Made by a program: the position numbers and the translations under genes. This document shows positions 1 to 8,895 of a stretch of 52,767 nt of DNA, one piece after another. The DNA is taken from NCBI GenBank assembly GCA_964564915.1, contig CAZMCU010000006.1, positions 1-52,767 on the forward strand, read 5' to 3'. The notes beneath the pieces are model-generated. The model was not told the DNA's origin. It did not search any database and worked only from the letters and a program-made list of their open reading frames with translations. The DNA is from JAFGBM01 sp964564915 (GTDB lineage: Bacteria > Actinomycetota > Actinomycetes > Actinomycetales > Demequinaceae). How positions within the stretch are numbered: position 1 is the first letter of the stretch; every line of letters starts with the position of its first letter.

Positions 1-47
1 CCTCCGGGTTATGAGCCCGGCGAGCTACCGAGCTGCTCCACCCCGCG
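1..47 (-). tRNA. Initiator tRNA-Met (CAT), partial
   Basis: Read on the minus strand, the first 47 bases give the 5' part of a tRNA. It starts CGCGGGG (acceptor strand), continues with the D-arm GGAGCAGCTCGGTAGCTC, and has an anticodon arm with loop CTCATAA, anticodon CAT. The CGCGGGG start and the GC-rich anticodon stem (CCGGG/CCCGG) match initiator tRNA-fMet rather than elongator Met. The variable loop, T-arm and 3' acceptor strand lie outside the window. Confidence 0.9.
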
Positions 48-96
48 TCGGCGAAACCTCAGTATACGCCGCCAACACGAGCCCCAAGATCGAGGG

Positions 97-3006
97 CTAC
101 CCTCCGGAGGGGGCAGTCGAGGCCGTAGCGTCGGCTTCAACCAACTGAGCCTCGGCGTCGATTGCGGCATTGAGGGCGGCCTCCAGTCGATCCTGGGCCT
201 CTCCGTACGCCGCAAAATCGCCCTCCGCGAGCGCCGCACGCCCGTCCTGAATGGCCGCCTTGGCATCCTGAAGCGCCGCCTCAAGCGCCGCGCGCGCCTC
301 GGAGACCACCGTCGGAATCCCCGTATCGGTCGGTTCCGGCGTCACCGGAGTGTCATTCGACACCGTGCCGAACACCTGGTCGAGCGCCTCGTCGAGGGTG
401 TCGGCAAACCCGACGGAGTCCCCGAACGCGACGAACACCTTCCTCAAGAGAGGGAACTGCGTGCCCTTGGAACTCATGACGTAGACGGGCTGGACGTAGA
501 GGAGTCCTCCGCCCACGGGCAGGGTGAGGAGATTCCCACTCAGGACGGTCGTCTCCCCTTGCCTTAAGAGGTTGAGGACGTTCTGGGCGTCGGGATTCGA
601 GTTGAAGTTGTTCTGGACCTGCCCGGGGCCGGGCACGGTCGAGTCCCGTGGGAGCTCCAATAGGCGCAAGGTCCCGTAGTCGGAATCGGGATGGCCAGCG
701 GTCGAGCCCGTCTCGGAGTTCACGGCGAGGAAGCCGGTAAGCACGTTGCGGTTCGTGTTTCCCCCCGGGATGAACGTGGACGTCAGGGAGAACGTCGGCT
801 CACCTTGCCCGGGCATTTGGAGAGTGAGGTAGTACGGCGGTTGAAGGGCGGTCGTCGTGTCCGTTGTCGTACTCGCCGTCGGGTCCTTGGGGTTCTGCCA
901 GAAGTCCTGACCGGAGTAGAAGGAAGCGGCGTCCGTGACGTGGTACGTCGCGAGTTCAAGCCGCTGGATGCGGAACAGCAATTCGGGGTAGCGGAAGTGA
1001 GCCATCAGATCGGACGAGACCTCCGACAGGGGGGTCAGCGTTCCGGGATATACCCGCTCCCAGGTCTGGAGCACCGGGTCCGTCGGGTCCCACTCGTACA
1101 GGGTTACCGTTCCGTCGTAGGCATCCACGGTCGCCTTGACCGAGTTCCTGATGTACGTCAGGTAGTACGAGCCGCCATCGCTCAGCCCGACCTCAAGCCG
1201 ATCGGCGTACGGGTACTTCGAACTGACGGTAAAGGCATCGACGATCCACACGACGCGACCATCGACCACCGCGGGGTAGGTGTTTTGGTCGATCATGAGG
1301 TAGGGCGCGACCTTCTTCACCCTCTCGGCGGGGTCTCGGATGTACATGATTTGGGACTCGGGCGTCACACGATCAGAGAAGAGAATCTCCTCGTCGCCAA
1401 ACCGTACCCAGAACATGAACTTCGAGAAGACGCTTCCAATCGCTGGTCCACCGTGCCCCGAGTAGGTCGTGTTGACCTGCCCGTTCGGGGAAGCATCGTC
1501 GGGGTAGTCCAACTCCCACGGTTGCGAACCCTCCGGAGCACCAACGATCGAGTACTCCGGGAGATCCTGCCCAAAGTAGATTCGCGGTTCGTACGTTCCC
1601 AGGACGCCCGTCGGCGGGATCCCATGCTCAAAGAACGTCGGTTGACCATCCGTGGTGGTTTCGTTGCCATACGCGGCGACGACCCCGAAACCGTGGGTAA
1701 AGACCGTGTGGTCATTGACCCAGGTGCGATTCTCCTCCGACAGTCCCTCAAGGTTCAGTTCGCGCACCGCGATGACCGCGTCCCGCAACTCCCCATCGAT
1801 CCGGTAGCGGTCAACGGAGAGGGTGTCCCGGAAGTCGTAGTACTGCTTGTTCTGCTGAAGTTGCTGGAAAGCGGGAGAAACGATGTTCGGGTCGAGGACG
1901 CGAATCGATGCCGTCGTCTGGGCGTCGGCTCGCAGCGCCCCGGCCAGGGCCTCGGTCTCCGCGGCATACGGCGTCACCACCACGTCGTCGATCCCAAAGG
2001 CGAACCGCGTCGCGTCGATGTTCCTCTGGATGTACTTCGCCTCCAACTCCTGGGCGTTCGGGGCGACTTGGAACTTCTGCACCATCGCGGGGTACAGGAC
2101 ACCGACGACGAGCGCGGAGACCACCATGAGGGAGGCTCCGATGAACGGCACGCGCCAGTCCGGTCGGAAGATGACGGAGAGGAACATGAGGGCCACGACG
2201 ATCGAGATGCCCGCGAGGATACCGCGAGCGGGGATGGACGCGTTGACGTCCGCGTAGGTGGCACCGTCGAACGTATCGCCCGCCTTGCTCAGGAGTGCAA
2301 AACGCCCCAGCCAGATATCGAGGGCGATCGCAACCATGACGAGCGCCCCGAGGAGCGCCAACTGCGTCCGAGCGGGACCGCTCGCGACGAACGCCCGCCC
2401 ACCCGTCGTGATCGCCCCGTAGAGCAGGTGAACGAACGCGGAGAGGATCGCACAGATGATGGCGATCCAGAGAACGAACTCGACGAAGATCGTCAACGCC
2501 GGCAGGGAAAAGACGTAGAAAGAGAGATCCTGCCCGAACTGCGGATCGGTGATACCGAACGGCACCCTGTAGTACCACGCGAGAATCACCTGCCACTGCG
2601 ATGCGACGAGTCCTCCCGCGATCAGGCCAACGAACAACGGCAGCGCCAGCATGACCCAGCGCTCCAGCGGTTGAATCTGCTCCCGGTACGCGTCGAGGAC
2701 CGAGCGGGGTCGGTTCGTGCCCCGCGGCCTCGCCCTCTTCGCAAGCCACAGCGTCAGCCAGACCGATAGCCCGGCAACGCCGCCAAAGACCAAGAAGAGA
2801 ACGGTCTTGGTCACCCACGCGGTGGTCCACACGCCGGAGAATCCCAGGCTGCTATACCACGCCCAATCGGTCCAGACGTTGGCGAAACCGACGATGGCGA
2901 TCAGAACCAGAAGGACGACGACCAGGGTGATCGCGATCGCCGATCGACGGCGGGGTACGGCAACCCTTGGGGGTCGGGGGCGTCGATCATCTGTGGGTAG
3001 CGTCAC
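97..3006 (-). CDS. UPF0182 family integral membrane protein
   Basis: A 969-residue protein of the UPF0182 (COG1615) family, conserved in actinobacteria and of unknown function. After a short basic N-terminus there are about seven membrane segments in the first 310 residues (first around 25-47, starting AIAITLVVVLLVLIAIVG). A long extracytoplasmic domain follows, with the family-typical RNIDATRFAFGI and YFGEGLPEYSIV-like (here YFGQDLPEYSIVGAP) stretches. The last ~75 residues are an Ala/Glu-rich, probably coiled-coil tail. GTG start at 3006 has GAGAGG 8 nt upstream. It lies downstream of the S16 protease gene and ends just before the tRNA. The order S16 protease to UPF0182 is conserved in actinobacteria (Rv3194c-Rv3193c in M. 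tuberculosis, from memory). Confidence 0.93.
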   Translation of the reverse strand: MTLPTDDRRPRPPRVAVPRRRSAIAITLVVVLLVLIAIVGFANVWTDWAWYSSLGFSGVWTTAWVTKTVLFLVFGGVAGLSVWLTLWLAKRARPRGTNRPRSVLDAYREQIQPLERWVMLALPLFVGLIAGGLVASQWQVILAWYYRVPFGITDPQFGQDLSFYVFSLPALTIFVEFVLWIAIICAILSAFVHLLYGAITTGGRAFVASGPARTQLALLGALVMVAIALDIWLGRFALLSKAGDTFDGATYADVNASIPARGILAGISIVVALMFLSVIFRPDWRVPFIGASLMVVSALVVGVLYPAMVQKFQVAPNAQELEAKYIQRNIDATRFAFGIDDVVVTPYAAETEALAGALRADAQTTASIRVLDPNIVSPAFQQLQQNKQYYDFRDTLSVDRYRIDGELRDAVIAVRELNLEGLSEENRTWVNDHTVFTHGFGVVAAYGNETTTDGQPTFFEHGIPPTGVLGTYEPRIYFGQDLPEYSIVGAPEGSQPWELDYPDDASPNGQVNTTYSGHGGPAIGSVFSKFMFWVRFGDEEILFSDRVTPESQIMYIRDPAERVKKVAPYLMIDQNTYPAVVDGRVVWIVDAFTVSSKYPYADRLEVGLSDGGSYYLTYIRNSVKATVDAYDGTVTLYEWDPTDPVLQTWERVYPGTLTPLSEVSSDLMAHFRYPELLFRIQRLELATYHVTDAASFYSGQDFWQNPKDPTASTTTDTTTALQPPYYLTLQMPGQGEPTFSLTSTFIPGGNTNRNVLTGFLAVNSETGSTAGHPDSDYGTLRLLELPRDSTVPGPGQVQNNFNSNPDAQNVLNLLRQGETTVLSGNLLTLPVGGGLLYVQPVYVMSSKGTQFPLLRKVFVAFGDSVGFADTLDEALDQVFGTVSNDTPVTPEPTDTGIPTVVSEARAALEAALQDAKAAIQDGRAALAEGDFAAYGEAQDRLEAALNAAIDAEAQLVEADATASTAPSGG

Positions 3007-3036
3007 GGTTGACGTCCTCTCTTGCCAATAGCGATG

Positions 3037-3042
3037 ACTCTA
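3037..3042 (-). promoter_or_regulatory. Candidate -10 box for the UPF0182 gene
   Basis: TAGAGT on the minus strand, about 30 nt ahead of the GTG start at 3006. It leaves room for a short leader carrying the GAGAGG ribosome site. No clear -35 is visible. Confidence 0.35.
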
Positions 3043-3052
3043 GGGTCGCACA

Positions 3053-4123
3053 TCACGAGCACGACGGCAGGTCCCCTGCCTCGCCCTTGCCGATGGCGAC
3101 GATGGCATAGTAGGCGTCCTCGAGAGTGTCCACCGCAACTACGGTAAGCCCATCGGGCACGTGCCCAACAACTTCGGGGCAGTTCGCAGCGGGGGCGAGG
3201 AACCAGGAAGCGCCGTCGTCGCGGGCGCCGATCATCTTGAGGTCGATGCCCCCGATCGGACCGACGCTTTCGTCGATATCGATGGTTCCCGTGCCCGCGA
3301 CGTCCACTCCGTTGAGTTCATCCTCGGGGGTGAGAAGGTCAATGACCCCCAGAGCGAACATCATCCCTCCGCTGGGACCGCCGACGTTGTCGATCGCCAC
3401 CGTCACGTCGAATGGGAAATCGAACGTTGGGTCAACCCATATCCCCATAACCGCTCCGCCGCTGCCGTTGTCGATCGTCGGGAACGTTAGCGAAACCTCG
3501 CTGCCGTCACGAAGCACACCGACCGTAACGAAATCTCCCGGTTGAAGGACACGGAAAGCCGAATCCAAGTCGTCGAAGGTCGAAATGCTGCGACCATTCA
3601 CGCTGACGATCACGTCGTCCAGTTTCAGTTGACCAATCGCGTGAGAACTGGGCTGGAAGTCGACGACCGTGATGGTCGCGCCGACCTCGATCCCCAAATG
3701 CTTGAGGGCGGCGACTGTCGCCCTCTCCTGCGAGGTGACCCACTGCTCCTGGATGGCGCTGCTTCCTTCCTGGTGAATCTCGGGGTAGACGGCGGCGGAA
3801 GGAGAAAGCCACGCTCGAAGGATGGGACCGAAGGAGAGCGCCGACGACGAGCCAAACGATACGGAGACGGTCGTGATCCTCAATTCGCCCGAGGGGTGGT
3901 ACGTCTGAGCCCCCTCGATGCTCAGGAGACTCTCGCCGCTAGAGTCGTCGAAGATGTTGAACGTCGGGCCGGGTCGATTGATCGAATACGGCGCGGGAAG
4001 GACCGTGAGTACCGCAAGGCCCAAGGCCGTCACCATGCCGCTGACGGAGAGAAGAATCGAACGGGCATTCACCGGACGTGGGTCCGAGGATGCGGGTTTC
4101 GCGAAGGGATCGACATCGGTCAT
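3053..4123 (-). CDS. PDZ-domain Lon-like (S16) serine protease, membrane anchored
   Basis: A 356-residue YlbL-type protein. One N-terminal membrane anchor lies around residues 21-42. A PDZ domain follows at about 140-225 (GQLKLDDVIVSVNG), then a C-terminal Lon-type protease domain. The Ser-Lys dyad is visible: Ser251 in GGPSGGMM and Lys296 in GGIDLKM, 45 residues apart as in Lon proteases. There is no ATPase domain, as is normal for this family. I start at the ATG at 4123 because it directly precedes TDVDPF and a normal cytoplasmic N-terminus. An upstream in-frame extension reaches 4192 but looks unrelated to the family. The gene is divergent from the DUF2342 gene and next to UPF0182. Confidence 0.9.
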   Translation of the reverse strand: MTDVDPFAKPASSDPRPVNARSILLSVSGMVTALGLAVLTVLPAPYSINRPGPTFNIFDDSSGESLLSIEGAQTYHPSGELRITTVSVSFGSSSALSFGPILRAWLSPSAAVYPEIHQEGSSAIQEQWVTSQERATVAALKHLGIEVGATITVVDFQPSSHAIGQLKLDDVIVSVNGRSISTFDDLDSAFRVLQPGDFVTVGVLRDGSEVSLTFPTIDNGSGGAVMGIWVDPTFDFPFDVTVAIDNVGGPSGGMMFALGVIDLLTPEDELNGVDVAGTGTIDIDESVGPIGGIDLKMIGARDDGASWFLAPAANCPEVVGHVPDGLTVVAVDTLEDAYYAIVAIGKGEAGDLPSCS

Positions 4124-4218
4124 CCCCTCATCATCGCTGATGGCGAACGCCGCGATGACCACGACCTCCCCAGGCGTACCGTGGAAGTGCACCCAAACGC
4201 GCGAGGTCGGGAGGACCA

Positions 4219-5598
4219 GTGAGCGACGACTCGTCGCAGTGGCTGGAATTGCTTCGGGGGCTATTTGGCGACCGCGCGGAGGAAGCCCTAGAGGAAATGC
4301 GCCATATGGGGCTCGATCCCGATCGCCTAGCCACCGAAGCCGGGATGGACGACGTTCCGGGGATGATCGAACACGTCCTCGCCCAATTGCGCGCCTTGAT
4401 GGAGCAGTCCAAGGGTCAGGACGTCAACTGGGCCCTCGCCCACGACGTGGCGCGAGGGGTTGCGGCCCAGGGTGGCGACCCGATGGTCACCGCCGCTGTC
4501 GCGGAGGAGCACCGCGAGGCTGTCACCCTCGCCGAACTATGGCTCGACGCCGTAACCGACTTTCCTCCCTCGACGCTTCCGCCTCGCGTCTGGAGCCACG
4601 CCGAGTGGATCGAGGCCACCTTGCCAACGTGGCGACTCCTCGCCGGCCCCGTCGCGATATCGGTTTCTCACGCGCTGGGGACCCTGATCGGCGGAGAAAC
4701 CGGTGGCGAAAGCCCCTTGCTCGACCAGGTGGCGCCCACCGTGTGTGGAATGCACGTTGGACAAGCGGCGGGAACCCTCGCGAGGGAGGCTTTCGGGGGA
4801 ACCGACCTGGGTCTCCTTCTCATTCCGGAACCGCGCGTCGTCCTCGTCCCGCGTTCCATCGCCGCGTTCGCCGACGGCCTCGACATCCCCGAGGATGAGG
4901 TGCGCGGATTCCTCGCCCTCCGCGAATGCGCCCATGTGAGGTTGTTCCGCCACGCCCCCTGGCTAGCCGGTCAACTTCACTCCGCGATCGAGCGATACGC
5001 GCGGGGCGTCACGATCGACCCCGAAGCGCTCGACTCCGCGGTGCGGGATGCGGGCGGAGGGAACCCCGCGCAACTGCAGAAGGCCTTGAGCCGTGGGATT
5101 TTCGCCAGTTCACACAGCGACGAGCAGACCGCGACGCTGGAGTCGATCGAGACGATCCTCGCCCTCGTCGAAGGCTGGGTCGAGCACGTGACGGCGATAG
5201 CGGCGGCACCTCATCTCCCCGATGTCGCCGCGCTGGGGGAAATGATGCGTCGGCGCAGGGCCGCGGGGGGACCAGCCGAGCACACGTTCGCCACGCTTCT
5301 CGGGCTTGATCTTCGCCCGAGAAGGCTGCGGGAGGCCACCCACCTGTGGGATTCGCTTTTCCGCACGGCTGGACCGGCAGGAAGGGATGCGCCATGGTCG
5401 CACCCCGATCTTCTTCCGACCGCGAGCGATCTGACCGATGCGGACGCGTGGGTCGCCGGACAGGTCTCGGGAGAGGGGGACGACGACGTCGACCGAGAAC
5501 TCCGCGCGCTGCTGGACTCGGACCCCGAGGCGGAAGGAACCAGCGACCCGCCCAACCACGACGATCCGGACGACGGCGACACGGAGGCCCCCGCTTGA
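4219..5598 (+). CDS. DUF2342 family zinc-dependent metalloprotease-like protein
   Basis: A 459-residue protein of the actinobacterial DUF2342 family, often annotated as putative hydrolase or zinc-dependent metalloprotease. The family hallmark helix is present as ALRECAHVRLFRHAPWL (about residues 232-248). Members of this subfamily have LREAAH rather than a true HExxH, so metal binding and protease activity are doubtful. The N-terminus (LRGLFGD, LEEMRHMGLDP) also fits the family. The C-terminus is an acidic tail rich in Asp and Pro. GTG start with GGGAGG 6 nt upstream. Divergent from the S16 protease, as in M. tuberculosis (Rv3195/Rv3194c). Function unknown. Confidence 0.85.
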   Translation: MSDDSSQWLELLRGLFGDRAEEALEEMRHMGLDPDRLATEAGMDDVPGMIEHVLAQLRALMEQSKGQDVNWALAHDVARGVAAQGGDPMVTAAVAEEHREAVTLAELWLDAVTDFPPSTLPPRVWSHAEWIEATLPTWRLLAGPVAISVSHALGTLIGGETGGESPLLDQVAPTVCGMHVGQAAGTLAREAFGGTDLGLLLIPEPRVVLVPRSIAAFADGLDIPEDEVRGFLALRECAHVRLFRHAPWLAGQLHSAIERYARGVTIDPEALDSAVRDAGGGNPAQLQKALSRGIFASSHSDEQTATLESIETILALVEGWVEHVTAIAAAPHLPDVAALGEMMRRRRAAGGPAEHTFATLLGLDLRPRRLREATHLWDSLFRTAGPAGRDAPWSHPDLLPTASDLTDADAWVAGQVSGEGDDDVDRELRALLDSDPEAEGTSDPPNHDDPDDGDTEAPA

Positions 5599-5697
5599 CG
5601 GATTTCGGCCCGGAAGCAACGTAGCCTAGTGGGCAACGGTCCCTTGGGGCTGGGTGGCGAGCGCGATATGCGCCGCCGACACATGATGGGAGAGACC

Positions 5698-5859
5698 ATG
5701 GAAGAGAAGTACGAGGGCGAGTTCTATTGCCTCAAGGACAAGGCGAAGGTCAAGGCCATCGGAGATGTCAGCACCACCAACGGCCGTCGTATGGCGAAGG
5801 CCATCTGCCCCAACTGTGGGACGAAGTTGACCCGCATCCTTCCGAAGGCAACAACCTGA
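5698..5859 (+). CDS. DUF5679 small zinc-ribbon-like protein
   Basis: A 53-residue protein starting MEEKYEGEFYCLKDK. It has one Cys in FYCLKDK and a CPNCG pair near the C-terminus, matching the DUF5679 family (YxGExYCVKDK...CPxCGTK..RI). A small metal-binding fold is likely. I start at the ATG at 5698, behind GGGAGAG, rather than at a longer in-frame start at 5629 whose extra residues are not family-like. It sits between the DUF2342 gene and the E1-like gene, the position of Rv3196A in M. tuberculosis. Function unknown. Confidence 0.85.
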   Translation: MEEKYEGEFYCLKDKAKVKAIGDVSTTNGRRMAKAICPNCGTKLTRILPKATT

Positions 5860-5961
5860 CATCAGCCGTAGCTTGACGGGGGCGGGCGCTTGGCGCCCGC
5901 CCTCTCTCGTCTTTCCTGTGGAGAACTCCCGAGCTGCGTTGTCCCGTGCCACGCTGAGCCC

Positions 5962-6894
5962 ATGCGTTTGCGCCCCGGGGTTACGGTCCTGGTCCGGGAT
6001 GCCGGACACCTCCAGGTCGGCCTCGCTCGGCCATTGGCCTTCGATGGACTCTCCCCCCGAGAGGAGACCTTCCTCGCGTCGCTTGAGGGGAGGGTGGCTG
6101 GGCTATCCGTGACCGAATGCGAGGAGTTTCCCCGCATCGTCGAGGCGCTTCGCGAGAACGGCCTCCTGACGGAGGATCCCCCATACCCCTCTCTCCCCGA
6201 CGCGACGGTTCGGTTGCGCGTCGTCGACGCGATCACCTCCACCATCGCGATCGGTCTCGCTCGAGCGGGGGTAGGGGCTCTGTCCATCGTCGATCCTCGC
6301 CCCACGTCCCCGCGAGGGCCGTTCGGCCCCAGCGCCGCCGGACTCTCGCTTGCGTCGGCACTAGCGCGGTCGCTTCGCGAAACCTCCCCGACGATCAGGA
6401 TCGCCGGCCCGTTCGAGCGGGCCTCGCTGGAGATCCTTCGCGGTCACGGCGCGCTCGACCTCGCCGTTCCGCGAGACCTCACGGCACGTGATATTCCCCA
6501 CCTCAGGATCGTCACGGACGAGGAGGGTATCGACGTTGGACCCCTCGTCGTTCCGGGGAGAACCCCGTGCGAGACGTGCCTGGGAATCGCCCAAGCGGAA
6601 ACGGATCCGTGGTGGCCGCGGATTGCCCTCCAACTCGGTGATGCGGGGAGGGATGCGGGGGTTCGTCCACCCGAGGCGGCTACCCTCCTCGCCTCGGGGA
6701 TCGCCGTGCGGGAGATCGTCACCGCGCTCAGAGGAGTTCCCCTCCGTACCCGTCGGTGGCGTGTGCCTTTCGACGGGAACACCATCGAAGCGGTCTCGCT
6801 CCATCCTCATCCCGACTGCTGGTGCGGGGCCGCGTCCCCGATCGGGGATACGGAGACGGCCGCGGTGGCCGCCTTTCCGTCGTCGCGCGGCTAG
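5962..6894 (+). CDS. E1/ThiF-like (TOMM cyclodehydratase-like) orphan protein
   Basis: A 310-residue protein. The first ~90 residues resemble the leader-peptide-binding domain found in ThiF-like proteins of azole-peptide clusters (GLSPREETFLASLEGRV). Then comes a Rossmann-like segment (VVDAITSTIAIGLARAGVGALSIVDP) in which the usual GxGxxG is gone. Two cysteine pairs, CETC near 205 and CWCG near the C-terminus, could bind zinc as in E1 enzymes. No precursor peptide or partner dehydrogenase gene is nearby. The ATG at 5962 is chosen because the sequence before it is not protein-like. The stop overlaps the stop of the convergent uvrD2 on the tetranucleotide CTAG. Function unknown; the E1-like assignment is by pattern only. 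Confidence 0.65.
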   Translation: MRLRPGVTVLVRDAGHLQVGLARPLAFDGLSPREETFLASLEGRVAGLSVTECEEFPRIVEALRENGLLTEDPPYPSLPDATVRLRVVDAITSTIAIGLARAGVGALSIVDPRPTSPRGPFGPSAAGLSLASALARSLRETSPTIRIAGPFERASLEILRGHGALDLAVPRDLTARDIPHLRIVTDEEGIDVGPLVVPGRTPCETCLGIAQAETDPWWPRIALQLGDAGRDAGVRPPEAATLLASGIAVREIVTALRGVPLRTRRWRVPFDGNTIEAVSLHPHPDCWCGAASPIGDTETAAVAAFPSSRG

Positions 6895-8882
6895 GTCCGA
6901 GAGGAACGCACGCTCGACGACCCCGAGCGTTCATGTTGCTCAACGATCTCCAGGATTTCCCGTCCATAGGCGTCCAACTTGGAGGGTCCCACCCCCCGCA
7001 CGCTGGAGAGTTGACCGAGCGTCCGCGGTCGCGTCTGGGCGATCTCGACGAGGCTCGTGTCGACGAGGACCGTGAAGGCAGGCTTGGAGTCGGCATGGGC
7101 GTGGGCGAGCCTCCACGCCTTAAGCGCCTCGAATAGACGGAGGTCGGCCGCGCTGAGGTCAATTGCCGACGCCCGACGCCGAGGCGTCGTCGGTGCCGTT
7201 CTCGTGTCGGGCCAGATCCCCTCAAGGAACCGCGTGCGCTTGCGTGTCGCCCTGCCACCCGAGCTTCGTGCCCGAGAGTACGACAGGTTGAGGTGGATCT
7301 TGGCTCGCGTAATGCCGACGTAGAGCAACCGCTTCTCCTCCGCAAGGGCCTCGTCCGTCTCGGCAAGCGACACGGGAACGAGCCCCTCGGAGAGTCCGAC
7401 GAGGAAGACCGCGTCCCACTCCAGGCCCTTGGCGGCGTGAAGGGTCGTGAGCGTTACCCCATCGACGATTGGTGCGTGTTGAGCCTCCGCCCTTTCGTCG
7501 AGATGGACAACGAACTCTCGGAGGTTGCCCTCCCACTCGTCCGCGAGCCCAATAATCGCCTGCAGGGAGTCCCATCTCTCGCGGACCGCCCCGCGAGCGG
7601 CGGGAGGATCCTCCGTCCACCCAGCCCCGGATAGCGCCTCTCTCACCGCGACCGAAACGTCGTCGCCGATCGTCGTCGCCGCGGCAGCTCGCAGCAGGAG
7701 TACACCTTGACGCACCTCCTCACGGTCGAAGAACCTCGCCCCTCCCCTGACGACGTACCCGATACCCCGTTCGGTCAGCGCTTCCTCATACGCCTCCGAC
7801 TGCCCGTTCGTGCGATAGAGAATCGCGATGTCTTTCGCGGCGAGTCCCGACGCTATGAGTCCGGAGATGCGCTCCGCCGTTGCGGTGGCCTCTTCGGCAT
7901 CGTCCGCATAGGCGTGGAACGACACCTCGGGACCCGCGGGGCGCTGCGCGACGAGTTGGACTGAATCCCTTCCCTTACCCGCGAGTCTGTTCGCGAGCCC
8001 CACTACTTGGGGCGTCGACCGATAGTCGCGCACGAGTCGAACCAGGGAAGCGTTTGGATAGCGTCGACGAAACTCGAGAAGGTGACGAGGAGTGGCGCCC
8101 GCGAAGGAGTAGATGGTTTGCGAAGGGTCGCCGACAACACAGAGGTTGTCGCGTTCCCCGAGCCATCGGTCGAGCAGGAACTGCTGAAGAGGGGAAACGT
8201 CCTGATATTCGTCGACGACGAAGTGCCGGTACTTCCGGTGCACCGATTCCGCTACCGTCCGATTCCTGCCTAAGGCATCCGCGAGGAGCAAGAGAATGTC
8301 CTCGAAGTCGAGGACCACCTCAAGGGTCTTCGCCTCCTCGTACGCCCGCATGATGTCCGCGACAACGGCGTAGGCGAAACCCGCGGGTTCGGGACGTCCA
8401 CGGGCGGGCGCGACCGTCGCGTAATCCTCCGCGGCGACCAACGAAACCTTGGCCCATTCGATCTCCGCCGCGAGATCCCGAACCGCAAGACGATCGACCG
8501 CGAGCCCTCCCGATCGCGCCGCTTTCGCCACAAGAGCCGACTTCTGTTCGACGATTCGAGGAATCCTTCCCCCCACCACCTCCGGCCAGAAATACGTCAA
8601 CTGACGGAGGGCCGCGGAATGAAACGTCCGGGCGGAAACGTCGGCAACCCCCAGCGCACGCAGCCGTTCGCGCATCTGCGCCGCGGCCCGCGTCGTAAAC
8701 GTGACCGCCAACACCGAGGCCGGGTCGTAGGCGTTGATACGAACGCCGTAGGCGATCCGATGGGTCATCGCCCTCGTCTTACCCGTCCCCGCGCCCGCGA
8801 GCACGCACACGGGCCCGTGAAGGGCCGTAGCGACCTCCCGCTGCTCCGGGTCGAGGGCCTCGAGAATCTCGTCAGGGGTCAT
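6891..8882 (-). CDS. uvrD2: ATP-dependent DNA helicase UvrD2 (with HRDC domain)
   Basis: A 663-residue superfamily 1A 3'-5' DNA helicase. Visible are Walker A (VLAGAGTGKTRAM), motif Ia (TFTTRAAAQMRERL), motif II (VVDEYQDVSPLQ), motif III (VVGDPSQTIYSFAGA), motif V (LHAAKGLEWDAVFLVGL) and motif VI (VGITRAK). A C-terminal HRDC domain covers about the last 85 residues (LFEALKAWRLAHA...LSSVRGVGPSKLDAYG). The UvrD-plus-HRDC layout is that of actinobacterial UvrD2, essential in mycobacteria. The start at 8882 (MTPDEILEALDPEQREV) gives the normal N-terminus; the upstream extension overlaps nudC. It lies 13 bp behind nudC, probably in one transcript. Confidence 0.92.
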   Translation of the reverse strand: MTPDEILEALDPEQREVATALHGPVCVLAGAGTGKTRAMTHRIAYGVRINAYDPASVLAVTFTTRAAAQMRERLRALGVADVSARTFHSAALRQLTYFWPEVVGGRIPRIVEQKSALVAKAARSGGLAVDRLAVRDLAAEIEWAKVSLVAAEDYATVAPARGRPEPAGFAYAVVADIMRAYEEAKTLEVVLDFEDILLLLADALGRNRTVAESVHRKYRHFVVDEYQDVSPLQQFLLDRWLGERDNLCVVGDPSQTIYSFAGATPRHLLEFRRRYPNASLVRLVRDYRSTPQVVGLANRLAGKGRDSVQLVAQRPAGPEVSFHAYADDAEEATATAERISGLIASGLAAKDIAILYRTNGQSEAYEEALTERGIGYVVRGGARFFDREEVRQGVLLLRAAAATTIGDDVSVAVREALSGAGWTEDPPAARGAVRERWDSLQAIIGLADEWEGNLREFVVHLDERAEAQHAPIVDGVTLTTLHAAKGLEWDAVFLVGLSEGLVPVSLAETDEALAEEKRLLYVGITRAKIHLNLSYSRARSSGGRATRKRTRFLEGIWPDTRTAPTTPRRRASAIDLSAADLRLFEALKAWRLAHAHADSKPAFTVLVDTSLVEIAQTRPRTLGQLSSVRGVGPSKLDAYGREILEIVEQHERSGSSSVRSSRT

Positions 8883-8895
8883 GCGAACGATGCTG

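Noticed and set aside
691..2769. 692-residue open frame opposite the UPF0182 gene
   Set aside because: Antisense shadow: Arg/Asp-rich composition, no family signature, and fully covered by a clear UPF0182 gene.
4219..5598. Loss of the HExxH motif in the DUF2342 protein as a novel pseudoprotease
   Set aside because: LRExAH in place of HExxH is, as far as I recall, normal for this subfamily, so it is not a change specific to this genome.
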